From positions 1-64,000 of the forward strand of contig CAKNMY010000002.1 of NCBI GenBank assembly GCA_930989745.1: a stretch of DNA of 64,000 nucleotides. The letters are read 5' to 3'. A program made the translations under genes and the position numbers. Numbering within the stretch: the first letter of the stretch is position 1; every line of letters begins with the position of its first letter. The DNA comes from an uncultured Lachnospiraceae bacterium. Lineage in GTDB: Bacteria; Bacillota; Clostridia; Lachnospirales; Lachnospiraceae. The notes below the pieces were generated by a model. The model worked only from the letters and a program-made list of their open reading frames with translations. It did not search any database and was not told the origin of the DNA. Shown here piece after piece: positions 1-8,014 of the stretch.

Positions 1-713
1 AGGGTAAACATCCGGTACAGATGCAGGCGGGACGGAGCATCCAGGGAAGCGGTGGAGGCGCCGCCGTCCAGGGAGGCGCGGAAACACAGCTCCTCCGCCA
101 TCACGGGACTGAAGCCTGTGAGAGAGGTGTAGAGCGCCTTTGCCAGCGGCAGGGGCTTTGACAGGCAGCGCTCGAAGTCTTCCTGCGTGACTGTCAGCGG
201 ATCCATCTTTTCCTGTGTCTGGGGAATGAAATACTCTCTTCCGGGGAGAACCTCGCGCACAGAACTCATATGGGCGGAGACGTGCTTGATGCTGTCAAGA
301 ATTGTCCCGTCCGGGGTGCAGAAGATAATATTGCTGTGCTTGCCCATGATTTCCACAATCAGCCGCTTGCGGCAGACGTCGCCCAGCTCATTCAGATGTT
401 CAATCTCAAATTCCACAACGCGCTCCAGGCCGGGCTGGCGCACAGAGAGGATTCTGCCGCTTCCGATATGCTTGCGCAGAAGCATGCAGAAATTCGGCGC
501 GGTCAGGGGACTGGGCTTATTCTCGGATGCCAGATAGATGAGCGGCAGGGAAGCGCTCGCCGAGATCAGAAGCCGGTACTGGGTCTTATTGTTCTTTATG
601 GTAATCAGAAGCTCGTCGGCTTCCGGCTGCGCAATTTTATTGATGCGTCCGCCGGACAGAGCGCTGTCGAGCTCTGCGGTGATTCCCGCAATGGTAATTC
701 CGTCAAATGCCAT
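1..713 (-). CDS. rqcH: RqcH/NFACT family ribosome quality-control protein (N-terminal part)
   Basis: The reverse strand reads from an ATG at 713 without a stop to the window edge (237 residues), so the C-terminal part is missing. The N-terminus MAFDGITIAG, followed by GGRINKIAQPE, is the hallmark of the NFACT-N domain (Rqc2/RqcH, older name fibronectin-binding protein FbpA). Family members bind stalled 50S subunits carrying peptidyl-tRNA and add C-terminal alanine tails for degradation. A GGAG site precedes the start. The gene diverges from yicC, and its putative TATAAT (minus strand, 795-800) lies close to the yicC promoter. Function is inferred from the family; the C-terminal domains cannot be checked. 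Confidence 0.9.
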   Translation of the reverse strand, partial: MAFDGITIAGITAELDSALSGGRINKIAQPEADELLITIKNNKTQYRLLISASASLPLIYLASENKPSPLTAPNFCMLLRKHIGSGRILSVRQPGLERVVEFEIEHLNELGDVCRKRLIVEIMGKHSNIIFCTPDGTILDSIKHVSAHMSSVREVLPGREYFIPQTQEKMDPLTVTQEDFERCLSKPLPLAKALYTSLTGFSPVMAEELCFRASLDGGASTASLDAPSRLHLYRMFT

Positions 714-815
714 AGTCTTTTCTCCTTGTATAAACGATTTATTGTCAGTCGCCGGCGGTAAAAGAAGTTTTGCCGCCAACAGCATTTCATAACCATTATA
801 TCAGAAAAAAAGGAT

Positions 816-844
816 TTGACTAGGGTTTTAAGATGAATTATAAT
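816..844 (+). promoter_or_regulatory. Sigma-A type promoter of the yicC-cinA operon
   Basis: TTGACT at 816-821 and TATAAT at 839-844 are separated by 17 bases, a near-consensus housekeeping promoter. Transcription would start near 851. A small inverted repeat (ATCCC-GTAA-GGGAT) sits in the leader before the yicC start. Confidence 0.85.
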
Positions 845-908
845 GAATCATATGCTTATGGGAGAAGGATCCCGTAAGGGATGAATAAATGAACTGAGAG
901 TGAACAAG

Positions 909-1787
909 ATGATGAAGAGTATGACTGGCTTCGGCAGGGCGGAGATCCAGGATTCCGACCGGAGGGTGACAGCGGAGATCAAATCTGTGAACCACAGATA
1001 TCTGGATTTCAACATCAAACTGCCAAAGAAACTCAGCTGCTTTGAAGCAGCGATCCGCAGTCTCCTGAAAGAATATATGGAGCGCGGCAAGGTAGACGTA
1101 TTTATTTCCTGTGAGGATTATACCGCAGGCGGCGTGGAGATCACTTATAATAAGGAAGCGGCAAAGCGCTATATGGAATATTTTCGTGAGATGGAAGAGG
1201 AGTTCGGGCTGGAGAATGATGTGCGCGTCTCTTTCCTGGCAAGATGCCCGGAGGTGCTTACGCTCAGTGACGGGATGCCCGATGAGGAAGAACTGTGGGC
1301 TGTAATGGAGAAGGCGCTGCGCCAGGCGGCAGAGCAGCTCAGTGCCGCGCGCGCGGCGGAGGGAGAGTCCCTGTACTCCGATATCAGCGAGAAGCTCGAC
1401 CGCATGAGCACGATGCTGGAGCGCGTGGAGGAGCGGTCCCCGCAGATCCTTGCTGAGTACAGACAGCGTCTGGAGGCGAAGATGAAAGAACTGCTCCAGG
1501 ATACACAGATTGAGGAGAGCCGTATTGCCGCGGAGGTGATTTTGTTCGCGGATAAGATCTGCACGGACGAGGAGACAGTGCGCCTGAAGAGCCATATCGA
1601 GAGTATGCGGCGTGAACTGGCAAAAGAGGGCAGCATCGGACGGCGGCTTGACTTCATCGCCCAGGAGATGAACCGGGAGGCGAATACCATTCTCTCCAAG
1701 GCGAATGATCTCGAGACCTCTGATACGGCAATCGGACTCAAGACCGAGATCGAGAAGATCCGCGAGCAGATTCAGAATATTGAGTAG
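909..1787 (+). CDS. yicC: YicC/YloC family endoribonuclease
   Basis: This 292-residue protein begins MMKSMTGFGRAE, the conserved N-terminus of the YicC family, and ends with the DUF1732-type C-terminal segment (RRLDFIAQEMNREANT and EIEKIREQIQNIE). E. coli YicC and B. subtilis YloC are oligomeric endoribonucleases affecting small-RNA and mRNA turnover. An in-frame GTG lies 9 bases upstream, but the ATG at 909 matches the family start and follows GAGAG. It is first in a tight operon with remA, gmk and rpoZ, the order found across Firmicutes. Confidence 0.9.
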   Translation: MMKSMTGFGRAEIQDSDRRVTAEIKSVNHRYLDFNIKLPKKLSCFEAAIRSLLKEYMERGKVDVFISCEDYTAGGVEITYNKEAAKRYMEYFREMEEEFGLENDVRVSFLARCPEVLTLSDGMPDEEELWAVMEKALRQAAEQLSAARAAEGESLYSDISEKLDRMSTMLERVEERSPQILAEYRQRLEAKMKELLQDTQIEESRIAAEVILFADKICTDEETVRLKSHIESMRRELAKEGSIGRRLDFIAQEMNREANTILSKANDLETSDTAIGLKTEIEKIREQIQNIE

Positions 1788-1802
1788 AAGCAGGGAGAGG
1801 CT

Positions 1803-2078
1803 ATGGCGAAACTTATAAATATCGGCTTCGGCAATCTCGTAAGCGCCGACAAGATCGTTGCGGTCATCAATCCCGACTCCGCGCCCATCAAGCGGATGGT
1901 ACAGCAGGCGAAGGAGAAGGGGGAGGCGATCGACGCGACACAGGGGCGGAGGACAAAGGCAGTGCTCTTCACCACGGATGGCCGCCTGATTCTGTCCGCG
2001 CTTCAGGCTGACACCATCAGCAAGCGTTTTCACGCAAAGTCAAATTCAGAAGAAAAGGGAGATATGGATGAATCATAG
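1803..2078 (+). CDS. remA: RemA-family (DUF370) DNA-binding regulator
   Basis: The 91-residue protein MAKLINIGFGN...RRTKAVLFTTDGR is a full-length DUF370/RemA homologue. In Bacillus, RemA binds DNA as a ring-like oligomer and activates matrix and osmoprotection genes. An AGGGAG-like site precedes the ATG. The gene lies between yicC and gmk, its conserved place in Firmicutes, and its end overlaps the gmk start by 11 bases, suggesting translational coupling. Targets in this organism are unknown. Confidence 0.88.
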   Translation: MAKLINIGFGNLVSADKIVAVINPDSAPIKRMVQQAKEKGEAIDATQGRRTKAVLFTTDGRLILSALQADTISKRFHAKSNSEEKGDMDES

Positions 2079-2703
2079 AGGTATATTAGTGGTTGTCTCC
2101 GGTTTTTCAGGAGCCGGCAAAGGAACACTTATGAAGGAGCTTCTGCGGCAGTATCCGGAGCGGTACGCGCTGTCCATTTCCGCCACCACCCGCAGTCCGC
2201 GGGAGGGAGAGCAGGATGGAAGGGAGTATTTCTTCAAGTCCAGGGAGGAGTTCGAGCAGCTGATAGCTGAGAATGCGCTGATCGAATACGCGCAGTATGT
2301 GGAGAATTATTATGGAACACCGAAGTCCTATGTGGAGGAGCAGCTCTTGGCGGGCAGGGATGTGATCCTTGAGATCGAGATCCAGGGAGCGCTCAAGGTG
2401 AAGCAGCAGCTTCCGGACACTCTGCTCTTATTTGTAGCTCCGCCCAGCGCGCAGGAACTCAAGAATCGTCTGGTGGGCCGCGGAACCGAATCCATGGATG
2501 TGATCGAGTCCCGGCTGGAGCGCGCCTGTGAGGAGGCGAAGGGCATGGAGTCCTACGATTATCTTATGATTAATGATGACCTGCAGGAATGTGTGCAGCT
2601 GATGCACAGCGTGATTCAGGATCAGCATTATAGAACAAAATTTAACCGTTCTTTTGCGGAGAATATGGCAAGAGAGCTGAATGAAATGGTGAAAGGAGAA
2701 TAA
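2068..2703 (+). CDS. gmk: Guanylate kinase
   Basis: The 211-residue protein has the P-loop SGFSGAGKGT at residues 11-20 and the GMP-binding segment SATTRSPREGE. It phosphorylates GMP to GDP in nucleotide supply and (p)ppGpp metabolism. AGGGAGA lies just upstream of the ATG, inside the end of remA. Length is normal for bacterial Gmk, and rpoZ follows 4 bases after the stop. Confidence 0.96.
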   Translation: MNHRGILVVVSGFSGAGKGTLMKELLRQYPERYALSISATTRSPREGEQDGREYFFKSREEFEQLIAENALIEYAQYVENYYGTPKSYVEEQLLAGRDVILEIEIQGALKVKQQLPDTLLLFVAPPSAQELKNRLVGRGTESMDVIESRLERACEEAKGMESYDYLMINDDLQECVQLMHSVIQDQHYRTKFNRSFAENMARELNEMVKGE

Positions 2704-2707
2704 TACT

Positions 2708-3013
2708 ATGATACACCCGTCTTATACAGAATTAATGGAAGTAATCAACGGAGCAAATGAGGAGGACGATACTCCCATAGTCAACAGCCGTTACTCTCTG
2801 GTACTCGCGACGAGCAAGCGCGCGCGCCAGATCATTGCAGGAAGCGAGCCGCTGGTGAAGAAATCACGCGGAAAGAAGCCGCTTTCCATCGCTGTTCAGG
2901 AGGTTTATGAGGGAAAGGTTCATATTCTTCCGGAGGAGGAGCAGCCTCAGGACGAGTTCGCAGCTGAGGAGATCACAGCGGAAGAGATCACCGCTGAGGA
3001 AATCACAGAATAA
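2708..3013 (+). CDS. rpoZ: RNA polymerase omega subunit with acidic repeat tail
   Basis: The N-terminal part (MIHPSYTELMEVI, NSRYSLVLATSKRARQI) is the omega fold that binds RNA polymerase beta-prime and aids assembly. At 101 residues it is slightly long: the C-terminus carries three tandem copies of an EEITA-type pentapeptide, encoded at about 2965-3010, giving a strongly acidic tail absent from minimal omega proteins. The gene follows gmk as in most Firmicutes. Confidence 0.93.
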   Translation: MIHPSYTELMEVINGANEEDDTPIVNSRYSLVLATSKRARQIIAGSEPLVKKSRGKKPLSIAVQEVYEGKVHILPEEEQPQDEFAAEEITAEEITAEEITE

Positions 3014-3036
3014 GCCGTCAAGGAGCAGATGAGAAT

Positions 3037-4374
3037 ATGAAGTTACTTTTTATCTCCCTGGGCTGTGACAAGAACCTGGTAGATACGGAAAAGATGCTCG
3101 GCGCCATGACGGCGGCGGGCTTTGAGATCACGAATGATGAGACAGAGGCAGAGGTGGCTGTCATCAATACCTGCTGTTTCATCCACGACGCCAAGGAGGA
3201 ATCCATCCAGAATATTCTGGAGATGGCGGAACTGAAGAAGGAGGGAACCTTAAAAGTCCTTTTGGTGACCGGATGTCTGGCGGAGCGCTACCGCGAGGAG
3301 ATCAGACAGGAGATTCCCGAGGTGGACGCCGTTTTGGGGACGAACTCTATTGACAGTATCGAGGAGGCAGTCCGCCGGGCGCTGGACGGATATGCCTACG
3401 AGGAGTACAAGCCTCTGACCGGGCTTCCGAGCCTGCGCGGCAGCCGTGTGCTGACTACGGGAGGCTCCTATGAATATCTGAAGATCGCAGAGGGCTGCGA
3501 TAAGCGCTGTACCTACTGCATCATTCCAAAGATCCGCGGATCTTACCGCAGCGTTCCGATGGAGGAACTCGTGGAGGAAGCTCGGCAGCTGGCTGAGCAG
3601 GGCGTCCGGGAGCTGATCCTGGTAGCGCAGGAGACGACGATCTACGGAAAGGATCTGTACGGCGAGAAGTCCCTGCACACTCTGCTGAGAAAGCTGTGCC
3701 GCATCGACGGTATCTACTGGATCCGCGTGCTGTACTGCTATCCTGAGGAAATTTATTCGGAACTGATCGAGACGATTGCCGAGGAACCGAAGATCTGCCA
3801 TTATCTGGATCTTCCGATTCAGCATGCGAATGACACGATCCTGAAGCGCATGGGACGCCGGACTACAAAAGCGCAGCTGGTGGAGACGATAGAGAAGCTG
3901 CGCAGCGCAGTTCCGGATATTGTCCTTCGCACAACGCTGATCACCGGTTTCCCCGGAGAGACGGACGAGCAGCATGAGGAGTTGATGCAGTTTGTCAACG
4001 ACATGGAATTTGACCGGCTCGGCGTATTTACGTATTCCCCCGAGGAGGGCACTGCAGCCGCCCGTATGGACGGACAGATCAGCGAGGAGACCAAGCTGGA
4101 CCGCCAGGAGGCTCTGATGGAGCTTCAGCAGGAAGTCTCAATGGACAATGGGACGAAGCGCGTCGGTCAGGAGCTTCTGGTGATGATCGAGGGAAAGGTC
4201 GCGGACGAGGCCGCGTATGTGGGAAGGACGTATGCGGACGCGCCCGGTATCGACGGCTATATTTTCGTCAATACCGGTCTGGAACTGATGACGGGAGACT
4301 TCGTAAAGGTTCGCGTCACCGGCTCTCTCGAATATGATTTGATAGGAGAAATTGCAGATGAATACACCGAATAA
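3037..4374 (+). CDS. rimO: Ribosomal protein S12 methylthiotransferase RimO
   Basis: This 445-residue radical-SAM methylthiotransferase has the UPF0004 cysteines C10, C46 and C80, the radical-SAM motif CDKRCTYC (C154, C158, C161) and a C-terminal TRAM domain. RimO adds a methylthio group to the conserved aspartate of ribosomal protein S12 using two [4Fe-4S] clusters and SAM. The opening MKLLFISLGCDKNLVDTE is typical of RimO rather than MiaB; a true MiaB is encoded at 54.9 kb. It overlaps pgsA by 17 bases. Confidence 0.95.
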   Translation: MKLLFISLGCDKNLVDTEKMLGAMTAAGFEITNDETEAEVAVINTCCFIHDAKEESIQNILEMAELKKEGTLKVLLVTGCLAERYREEIRQEIPEVDAVLGTNSIDSIEEAVRRALDGYAYEEYKPLTGLPSLRGSRVLTTGGSYEYLKIAEGCDKRCTYCIIPKIRGSYRSVPMEELVEEARQLAEQGVRELILVAQETTIYGKDLYGEKSLHTLLRKLCRIDGIYWIRVLYCYPEEIYSELIETIAEEPKICHYLDLPIQHANDTILKRMGRRTTKAQLVETIEKLRSAVPDIVLRTTLITGFPGETDEQHEELMQFVNDMEFDRLGVFTYSPEEGTAAARMDGQISEETKLDRQEALMELQQEVSMDNGTKRVGQELLVMIEGKVADEAAYVGRTYADAPGIDGYIFVNTGLELMTGDFVKVRVTGSLEYDLIGEIADEYTE

Positions 4375-4906
4375 ACTGACCATTTTGAGGGTCATTCTGA
4401 TCCCCTTTTTCGTATTCTTCCTGCTGACGGACTATGCAGGGGGAGAGGAGGTCTCCCGGTATCTGGCTCTGGCCGTCTTTATCGCGGCGAGCCTCACAGA
4501 CACACTGGACGGCTATATTGCCAGAAAGTATAACCTGATTACGAACTTCGGAAAGTTCATGGATCCGCTGGCAGATAAGCTTCTGGTCTGTTCCGCGCTG
4601 ATCTGCCTGCTGGATCTGGGACAGCTCCAGAGCTGGATGGTCATCGTAATTATCAGCCGTGAGTTCATTATCAGCGGATTCCGCCTGGTGGCATCCGACA
4701 ACGGTATTGTCATCGCGGCAAGCTGGTGGGGCAAGGCGAAGACAATTTCCCAGATGGTTATGATTATTCTGCTGATTGCCCGCTTCCCGGGCGCGGTATT
4801 TGACGTGCTCGAGCAGGTGATGATCTATGCGGCGGTAATCCTTACCGTAGTTTCACTGATTGATTACCTCTGGAAGAACAGAAAAGTATTATCCATGCAG
4901 AACTAA
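4358..4906 (+). CDS. pgsA: CDP-diacylglycerol--glycerol-3-phosphate 3-phosphatidyltransferase
   Basis: A 182-residue integral membrane enzyme with the CDP-alcohol phosphotransferase signature: D48, D51, G52, A55, R56, G65, D69 and D73. It makes phosphatidylglycerol phosphate for anionic lipids. Several hydrophobic helices flank the motif. A TTG six bases upstream is possible, but the ATG at 4358 sits 9 bases after GGAG inside the rimO end and starts MNTPNKLTILRV, the family norm. The rimO-pgsA-cinA order is common in Firmicutes. Confidence 0.95.
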   Translation: MNTPNKLTILRVILIPFFVFFLLTDYAGGEEVSRYLALAVFIAASLTDTLDGYIARKYNLITNFGKFMDPLADKLLVCSALICLLDLGQLQSWMVIVIISREFIISGFRLVASDNGIVIAASWWGKAKTISQMVMIILLIARFPGAVFDVLEQVMIYAAVILTVVSLIDYLWKNRKVLSMQN

Positions 4907-4920
4907 GGAGGCGAGGCTCA

Positions 4921-6180
4921 ATGGTGGCAGAACTGATTTCCGTGGGGACGGAAATTCTGTTGGGAAATATTGTGAATACGAATGCCGCGTATCTGGCTGA
5001 GATGTGCGCGCGCCTCGGTCTGTCCGTATATTATCAGACCGTGGTGGGAGACAATGAGGAGCGCATGACGGAGACATTCAGAACCGCGCTGGAGCGGTCT
5101 GACATTGTCATCGTCTCAGGAGGACTCGGTCCCACGAAGGATGATCTGACAAAGGAGACGGCGGCGAAGGTCATGGGCATGAAGCTCGTCGAGGACAGCC
5201 GCAGCCGTCAGAGAATTGCGGAATATCTGGACAATTATGTGAAGTCCCATCCGGGGAACACGGTGACTGAGAATAACTGGAAGCAGGCGATGGTACCTGA
5301 GGGCGCCATGGTTCTGGATAACGACAACGGCACTGCGCCGGGACTGATCCTTGAGAAGGACGGCAGGACCATGATTCTTCTGCCGGGACCTCCGGGTGAG
5401 CTCAAGCCGCTCTTTGAGGAGAAAGTATATCCGTATCTGAAGAAGGGACAGCCGGAGATTATCTATTCGCAGATGGTGAAGATCTGCGGTATCGGCGAGA
5501 GTATTGTGGAGACCAGGATTGCTGATCTGATCGAAAAGCAGGACAATCCGACGATCGCGCCGTATGCCAAGACCGGAGAGGTTCATCTCAGAATCACTGC
5601 GCGCGCGAAGGACAAGTCCGAGGCGAAGCGGCTGATCAAGCCGGTGACGAGAGAACTGAAGCTGCGCTTCGGCAAGAATATCTATACAACGGATGAGTCA
5701 AAGACGCTTGAGGAAGCTGTCGTGGAGCTCCTTGCGGCGAAGGGGATGACTGTGACGACAGCGGAATCCTGTACGGGAGGCGCCGTTGCGGCACGTCTTG
5801 TCAATGTGCCGGGCGCTTCCGAGGTGCTCAGACAGGGATTTGTGACTTATTCCAATAAGGCGAAAAGAAAGTATCTGATGGTAAAGAAGTCCACGCTGAA
5901 GAGTGAGGGCGCTGTCAGCGCAAAAACCGCCAGGGAGATGGCAAAGGGCGGATGCTTCATGACGAAGTCCGACGCCTGCGTCGCTGTCACAGGAATTGCC
6001 GGTCCGGGCGGCGGGACAGAGAAGAAGCCCGTGGGCCTGGTCTATATCGGCTGCTGTGTGAACGGCCATGTGAAGGTGCAGGAATGCCGGTTTAACGGCA
6101 ACCGCAGCCAGGTGCGCGAACAGTCCGTGGTCAGCGCTCTGACGCTTCTGAGGGATTGCATTCTGGAATACTGTTATTAA
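4921..6180 (+). CDS. cinA: CinA-like competence/damage-inducible protein
   Basis: The 419-residue protein joins an N-terminal molybdopterin-binding-like domain (VGTEILLGNIVNTN, SGGLGPTKDDLT) to a C-terminal CinA amidase domain (TAESCTGGAVAARL, GIAGPGGGTEKKPVG). The C-terminal domain deamidates nicotinamide mononucleotide in NAD salvage; the N-terminal domain is an ADP-ribose pyrophosphatase in characterised relatives. AGGAGG precedes the ATG. It is the last gene of the yicC operon and ends at a strong hairpin. Confidence 0.94.
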   Translation: MVAELISVGTEILLGNIVNTNAAYLAEMCARLGLSVYYQTVVGDNEERMTETFRTALERSDIVIVSGGLGPTKDDLTKETAAKVMGMKLVEDSRSRQRIAEYLDNYVKSHPGNTVTENNWKQAMVPEGAMVLDNDNGTAPGLILEKDGRTMILLPGPPGELKPLFEEKVYPYLKKGQPEIIYSQMVKICGIGESIVETRIADLIEKQDNPTIAPYAKTGEVHLRITARAKDKSEAKRLIKPVTRELKLRFGKNIYTTDESKTLEEAVVELLAAKGMTVTTAESCTGGAVAARLVNVPGASEVLRQGFVTYSNKAKRKYLMVKKSTLKSEGAVSAKTAREMAKGGCFMTKSDACVAVTGIAGPGGGTEKKPVGLVYIGCCVNGHVKVQECRFNGNRSQVREQSVVSALTLLRDCILEYCY

Positions 6181-6189
6181 TTAAAGGAT

Positions 6190-6230
6190 GCGCCGGTTCC
6201 TTTTATGGGAACCGGCGCGTCTTCATTTCT
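6190..6230. terminator. Hairpin terminator between convergent genes
   Basis: A perfect 11-bp stem pairs 6190-6200 with 6208-6218 (GCGCCGGTTCC and its complement), followed by a T-rich stretch. It lies between cinA and the convergent small gene ending at 6223. Confidence 0.75.
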
Positions 6231-6489
6231 GGCGCATAAGTTTGAGAAGATTCATCAGCCGCTCCATTTTGGCGATCTGCTGGGGATTTTTTCCCGTTTT
6301 CAGCACTTCCAGTACGGCTTCCATTTCCGACGGGGAAAAACGCGTGCCCTTTTGAGACGCTGCCATCAGAAACGGCAGAAGGTCTGACTGATTCTTCGTG
6401 CTTCCCTCCTGAGCCAGCGACTTCAGCAGCGCCAGTTTTGCCGGGTCAATGCCCGAGAGCCGTTCATCCTTCATCCACGCGTCGCTCAT
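6223..6489 (-). CDS. Small helical protein of unknown function
   Basis: An 88-residue protein starting MSDAWMKDERL, rich in Leu, Lys and Met, with no signal peptide or membrane helix. The segment FSPSEMEAVLEVLKTGKNP suggests a compact helical protein, but I do not recognise the family. A strong GGGAGGTGAGGAAG ribosome site lies inside the end of the preceding gene, overlapping it by 26 bases, so the two are probably translated together. No function is proposed. Confidence 0.65.
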   Translation of the reverse strand: MSDAWMKDERLSGIDPAKLALLKSLAQEGSTKNQSDLLPFLMAASQKGTRFSPSEMEAVLEVLKTGKNPQQIAKMERLMNLLKLMRQK

Positions 6490-6844
6490 CTTCCTCACCT
6501 CCCTGAACCTCCTGAGCAGACATTTCCTGCATTGCGAGCGCAAGCGCGAACGCCTGCTCCAGATTTTTTACGTTTTCCCGAAACGCCCCGCTGCTGTAGC
6601 GGGACAGCTCTTCCAGAAATTCCATGGGAGACAGTTCCCTGCGTTCCGGCTGTGACATGGCGCTCATTTCCCTTGTCTGGGAGAAGAGCGCCAGTGTGTT
6701 TTTAAGTTCCGCGAATTTCGCGTATACAGAGAGAATCCGCTGGCCCTGCTGGGGAAGATAAGGCACCGCCGCCTTCAAGAGCTGCAGAGATTCTCCGGAT
6801 ACCATTTGGTCTAGGGGAGTCATGGGAGTTGTTTCATCGCTCAT
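6464..6844 (-). CDS. Small helical protein of unknown function
   Basis: A 126-residue, mostly helical acidic protein starting MSDETTPMTPLDQM. It has no recognisable motif, signal or membrane segment. GGAG stands about 10 bases before the ATG. The next gene begins inside its end, suggesting a two-gene operon of cytosolic partners. Its N-terminal helix (LLKAAVPYLPQQGQRIL) and the second protein's LLKSLAQEGSTKNQSDLL look loosely alike, but paralogy is not established. Confidence 0.6.
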   Translation of the reverse strand: MSDETTPMTPLDQMVSGESLQLLKAAVPYLPQQGQRILSVYAKFAELKNTLALFSQTREMSAMSQPERRELSPMEFLEELSRYSSGAFRENVKNLEQAFALALAMQEMSAQEVQGGEEDERRVDEG

Positions 6845-6965
6845 CGCATTGCTCCATGGCTTTTTCTAACACTATATGCAGCTGAGGCGGGAAATATGCT
6901 GCACGTTTCCGTGAACAGTGGCAAATCCGGGGACTGCGGAATATTCTGAAAGGGGAGGGAGTACC

Positions 6966-7133
6966 ATGAGGCAGAGCAGACATGAGAAGACCGTTCTGGA
7001 CGGAAACGCCTTTTACGAGCTGGATTTGGACTGCCTTTCCGAAAAAAATCGGAAACTGTCCGGACAGAGCGAAATAAAATCGGAAAATGCGCAGAAAAGA
7101 ATTGACAATCCGAAAGAGCACGGCGTAAAATAA
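6966..7133 (+). CDS. Small conserved-looking protein (55 aa), unknown function
   Basis: The frame starts with ATG at 6966 after a strong GGGGAGGGAG ribosome site and runs to a stop at 7131-7133. The product is a charged 55-residue soluble peptide (MRQSRHEKTVLDGNAFYELDLDC then a Lys/Glu-rich tail). A textbook terminator hairpin follows at 7153, supporting a genuine transcript. No family was recognised. Confidence 0.6.
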   Translation: MRQSRHEKTVLDGNAFYELDLDCLSEKNRKLSGQSEIKSENAQKRIDNPKEHGVK

Positions 7134-7152
7134 CGATTAAGCAGTTTGGTTT

Positions 7153-7200
7153 GGGGCGGATACTCACTCTGACAGACGAGTGAGGCCGCCCCTGTTGTTT
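7153..7200 (+). terminator. Rho-independent terminator
   Basis: A two-part stem pairs GGGGCGG (7153-7159) with CCGCCCC (7186-7192) and CTCACT (7163-7168) with AGTGAG (7179-7184), followed by TGTTGTTT. It ends the 55-residue gene. Confidence 0.8.
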
Positions 7201-7257
7201 CATTACGGCGGGAAGCCTGCAGAATATGCTTTCTGCCGCGAGCAGTAAGAAAGGATA

Positions 7258-7614
7258 ATGGAAATGACGATTCAAGAAGTTGCCGCAGAACTGAAGATTG
7301 ATTTGAACGTGGAGCTTGCACGTTACAGCGGGAATCAGACGCTTTACCTGAAGTTTTTAAAGGACTTTCCGAATGACAGCTCTTTCTCCCTGCTGAAGCA
7401 GGCTATGGAGCAGAGGAAGCATGAGGAAATCGAGCGTTCTGCCCACGCACTTCGGCAGAATGCCTTTAAGCTGGGGCTGGAAGAACTCTACCGGGCAAGC
7501 AGTGAGATTGTGGATGCAGTGCGGCAGCAGGAGCCGCAGCAGCTTCCGAAGCTGTTTCAGGAGACAAGCGCCATTTACAGTCATACCGTAGAGGTGATTG
7601 AAGAACTTTCATAA
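7258..7614 (+). CDS. Hpt-domain-like protein
   Basis: A 118-residue all-helical protein resembling a free-standing histidine phosphotransfer domain. The segment IERSAHALRQNAFKLGLEEL aligns by eye with the Hpt helix AHxLKGxAxxLG: the phospho-accepting His is kept, but the usual Lys-Gly pair is Arg-Gln. Upstream helices (LYLKFLKDFPND) match the Hpt fold. No kinase or response regulator is adjacent, so its partner is unknown; the altered pocket may mean weakened phosphotransfer. A weak AAAGGA site precedes the ATG. Confidence 0.65.
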   Translation: MEMTIQEVAAELKIDLNVELARYSGNQTLYLKFLKDFPNDSSFSLLKQAMEQRKHEEIERSAHALRQNAFKLGLEELYRASSEIVDAVRQQEPQQLPKLFQETSAIYSHTVEVIEELS

Positions 7615-7632
7615 CTACATAGATGGCAGACG

Positions 7633-7664
7633 AGCGGCGGGGAATCTTATGATTCCCCGCCGCT
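7633..7664. terminator. Bidirectional-type hairpin between convergent genes
   Basis: A perfect 14-bp stem (7633-7646 with 7651-7664, TTAT loop) lies between the Hpt-like gene and the convergent Cys-rich gene. It is very stable but the T-tract on either side is short. Confidence 0.7.
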
Positions 7665-7678
7665 AAATTACCGAATAT

Positions 7679-7921
7679 TCAGAAACCGCATCCGCCGCAG
7701 AAGAACAGAAGCAGAATAATCCACATGCAGGAATCGTTTCCGCCGCATCCGCATCCGCAGCCGCCTTCACGGCTGTTTCCGAACAGGCAGCTCAGAATGA
7801 GAAGCCAGATAATGCAGCTGCAGGAATTATTATTTCCACTAAAGAGACCGGAATTGTTGCAGCCTCCGTCACATCCGTTGTCGCATCCGCATCCGCAGTT
7901 TGTCGCTGTTAAATCACTCAT
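7679..7921 (-). CDS. Cysteine/glycine-rich small protein
   Basis: An 80-residue protein starting MSDLTATNCGCGCDNGCDG, with Cys- and Gly-rich stretches alternating with two hydrophobic segments (CIIWLLILSCLFG and MWIILLLFFCGGCG). Similar proteins are widespread in Clostridia and are usually annotated as high-cysteine hypothetical proteins. The ATG at 7921 is chosen because GGAGGATTCAAAC lies directly upstream. A CATAGTA sequence upstream on the minus strand could be a forespore-type -10, but this is weak. Role unknown; a surface or spore location is only a guess. Confidence 0.65.
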   Translation of the reverse strand: MSDLTATNCGCGCDNGCDGGCNNSGLFSGNNNSCSCIIWLLILSCLFGNSREGGCGCGCGGNDSCMWIILLLFFCGGCGF

Positions 7922-8014
7922 GTTTGAATCCTCCAAAATTTTGATTACACTCCATACTATGCAGAAGGGATATTAGGGGTTACACGTATGCCGGAAGATT
8001 TTTCTTCAGGATGT

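Noticed and set aside
828..2033. A 401-codon minus-strand frame opposite yicC and remA
   Set aside because: Antisense shadow of two recognised genes, with no motif and no ribosome site.
6834..6905. Minus-strand frame reading PPQLHIVLEKAMEQCDE just before the 126-residue protein
   Set aside because: The stop overlaps the next start, which looked like coupling, but there is no start codon with a ribosome site and no room before the divergent gene.
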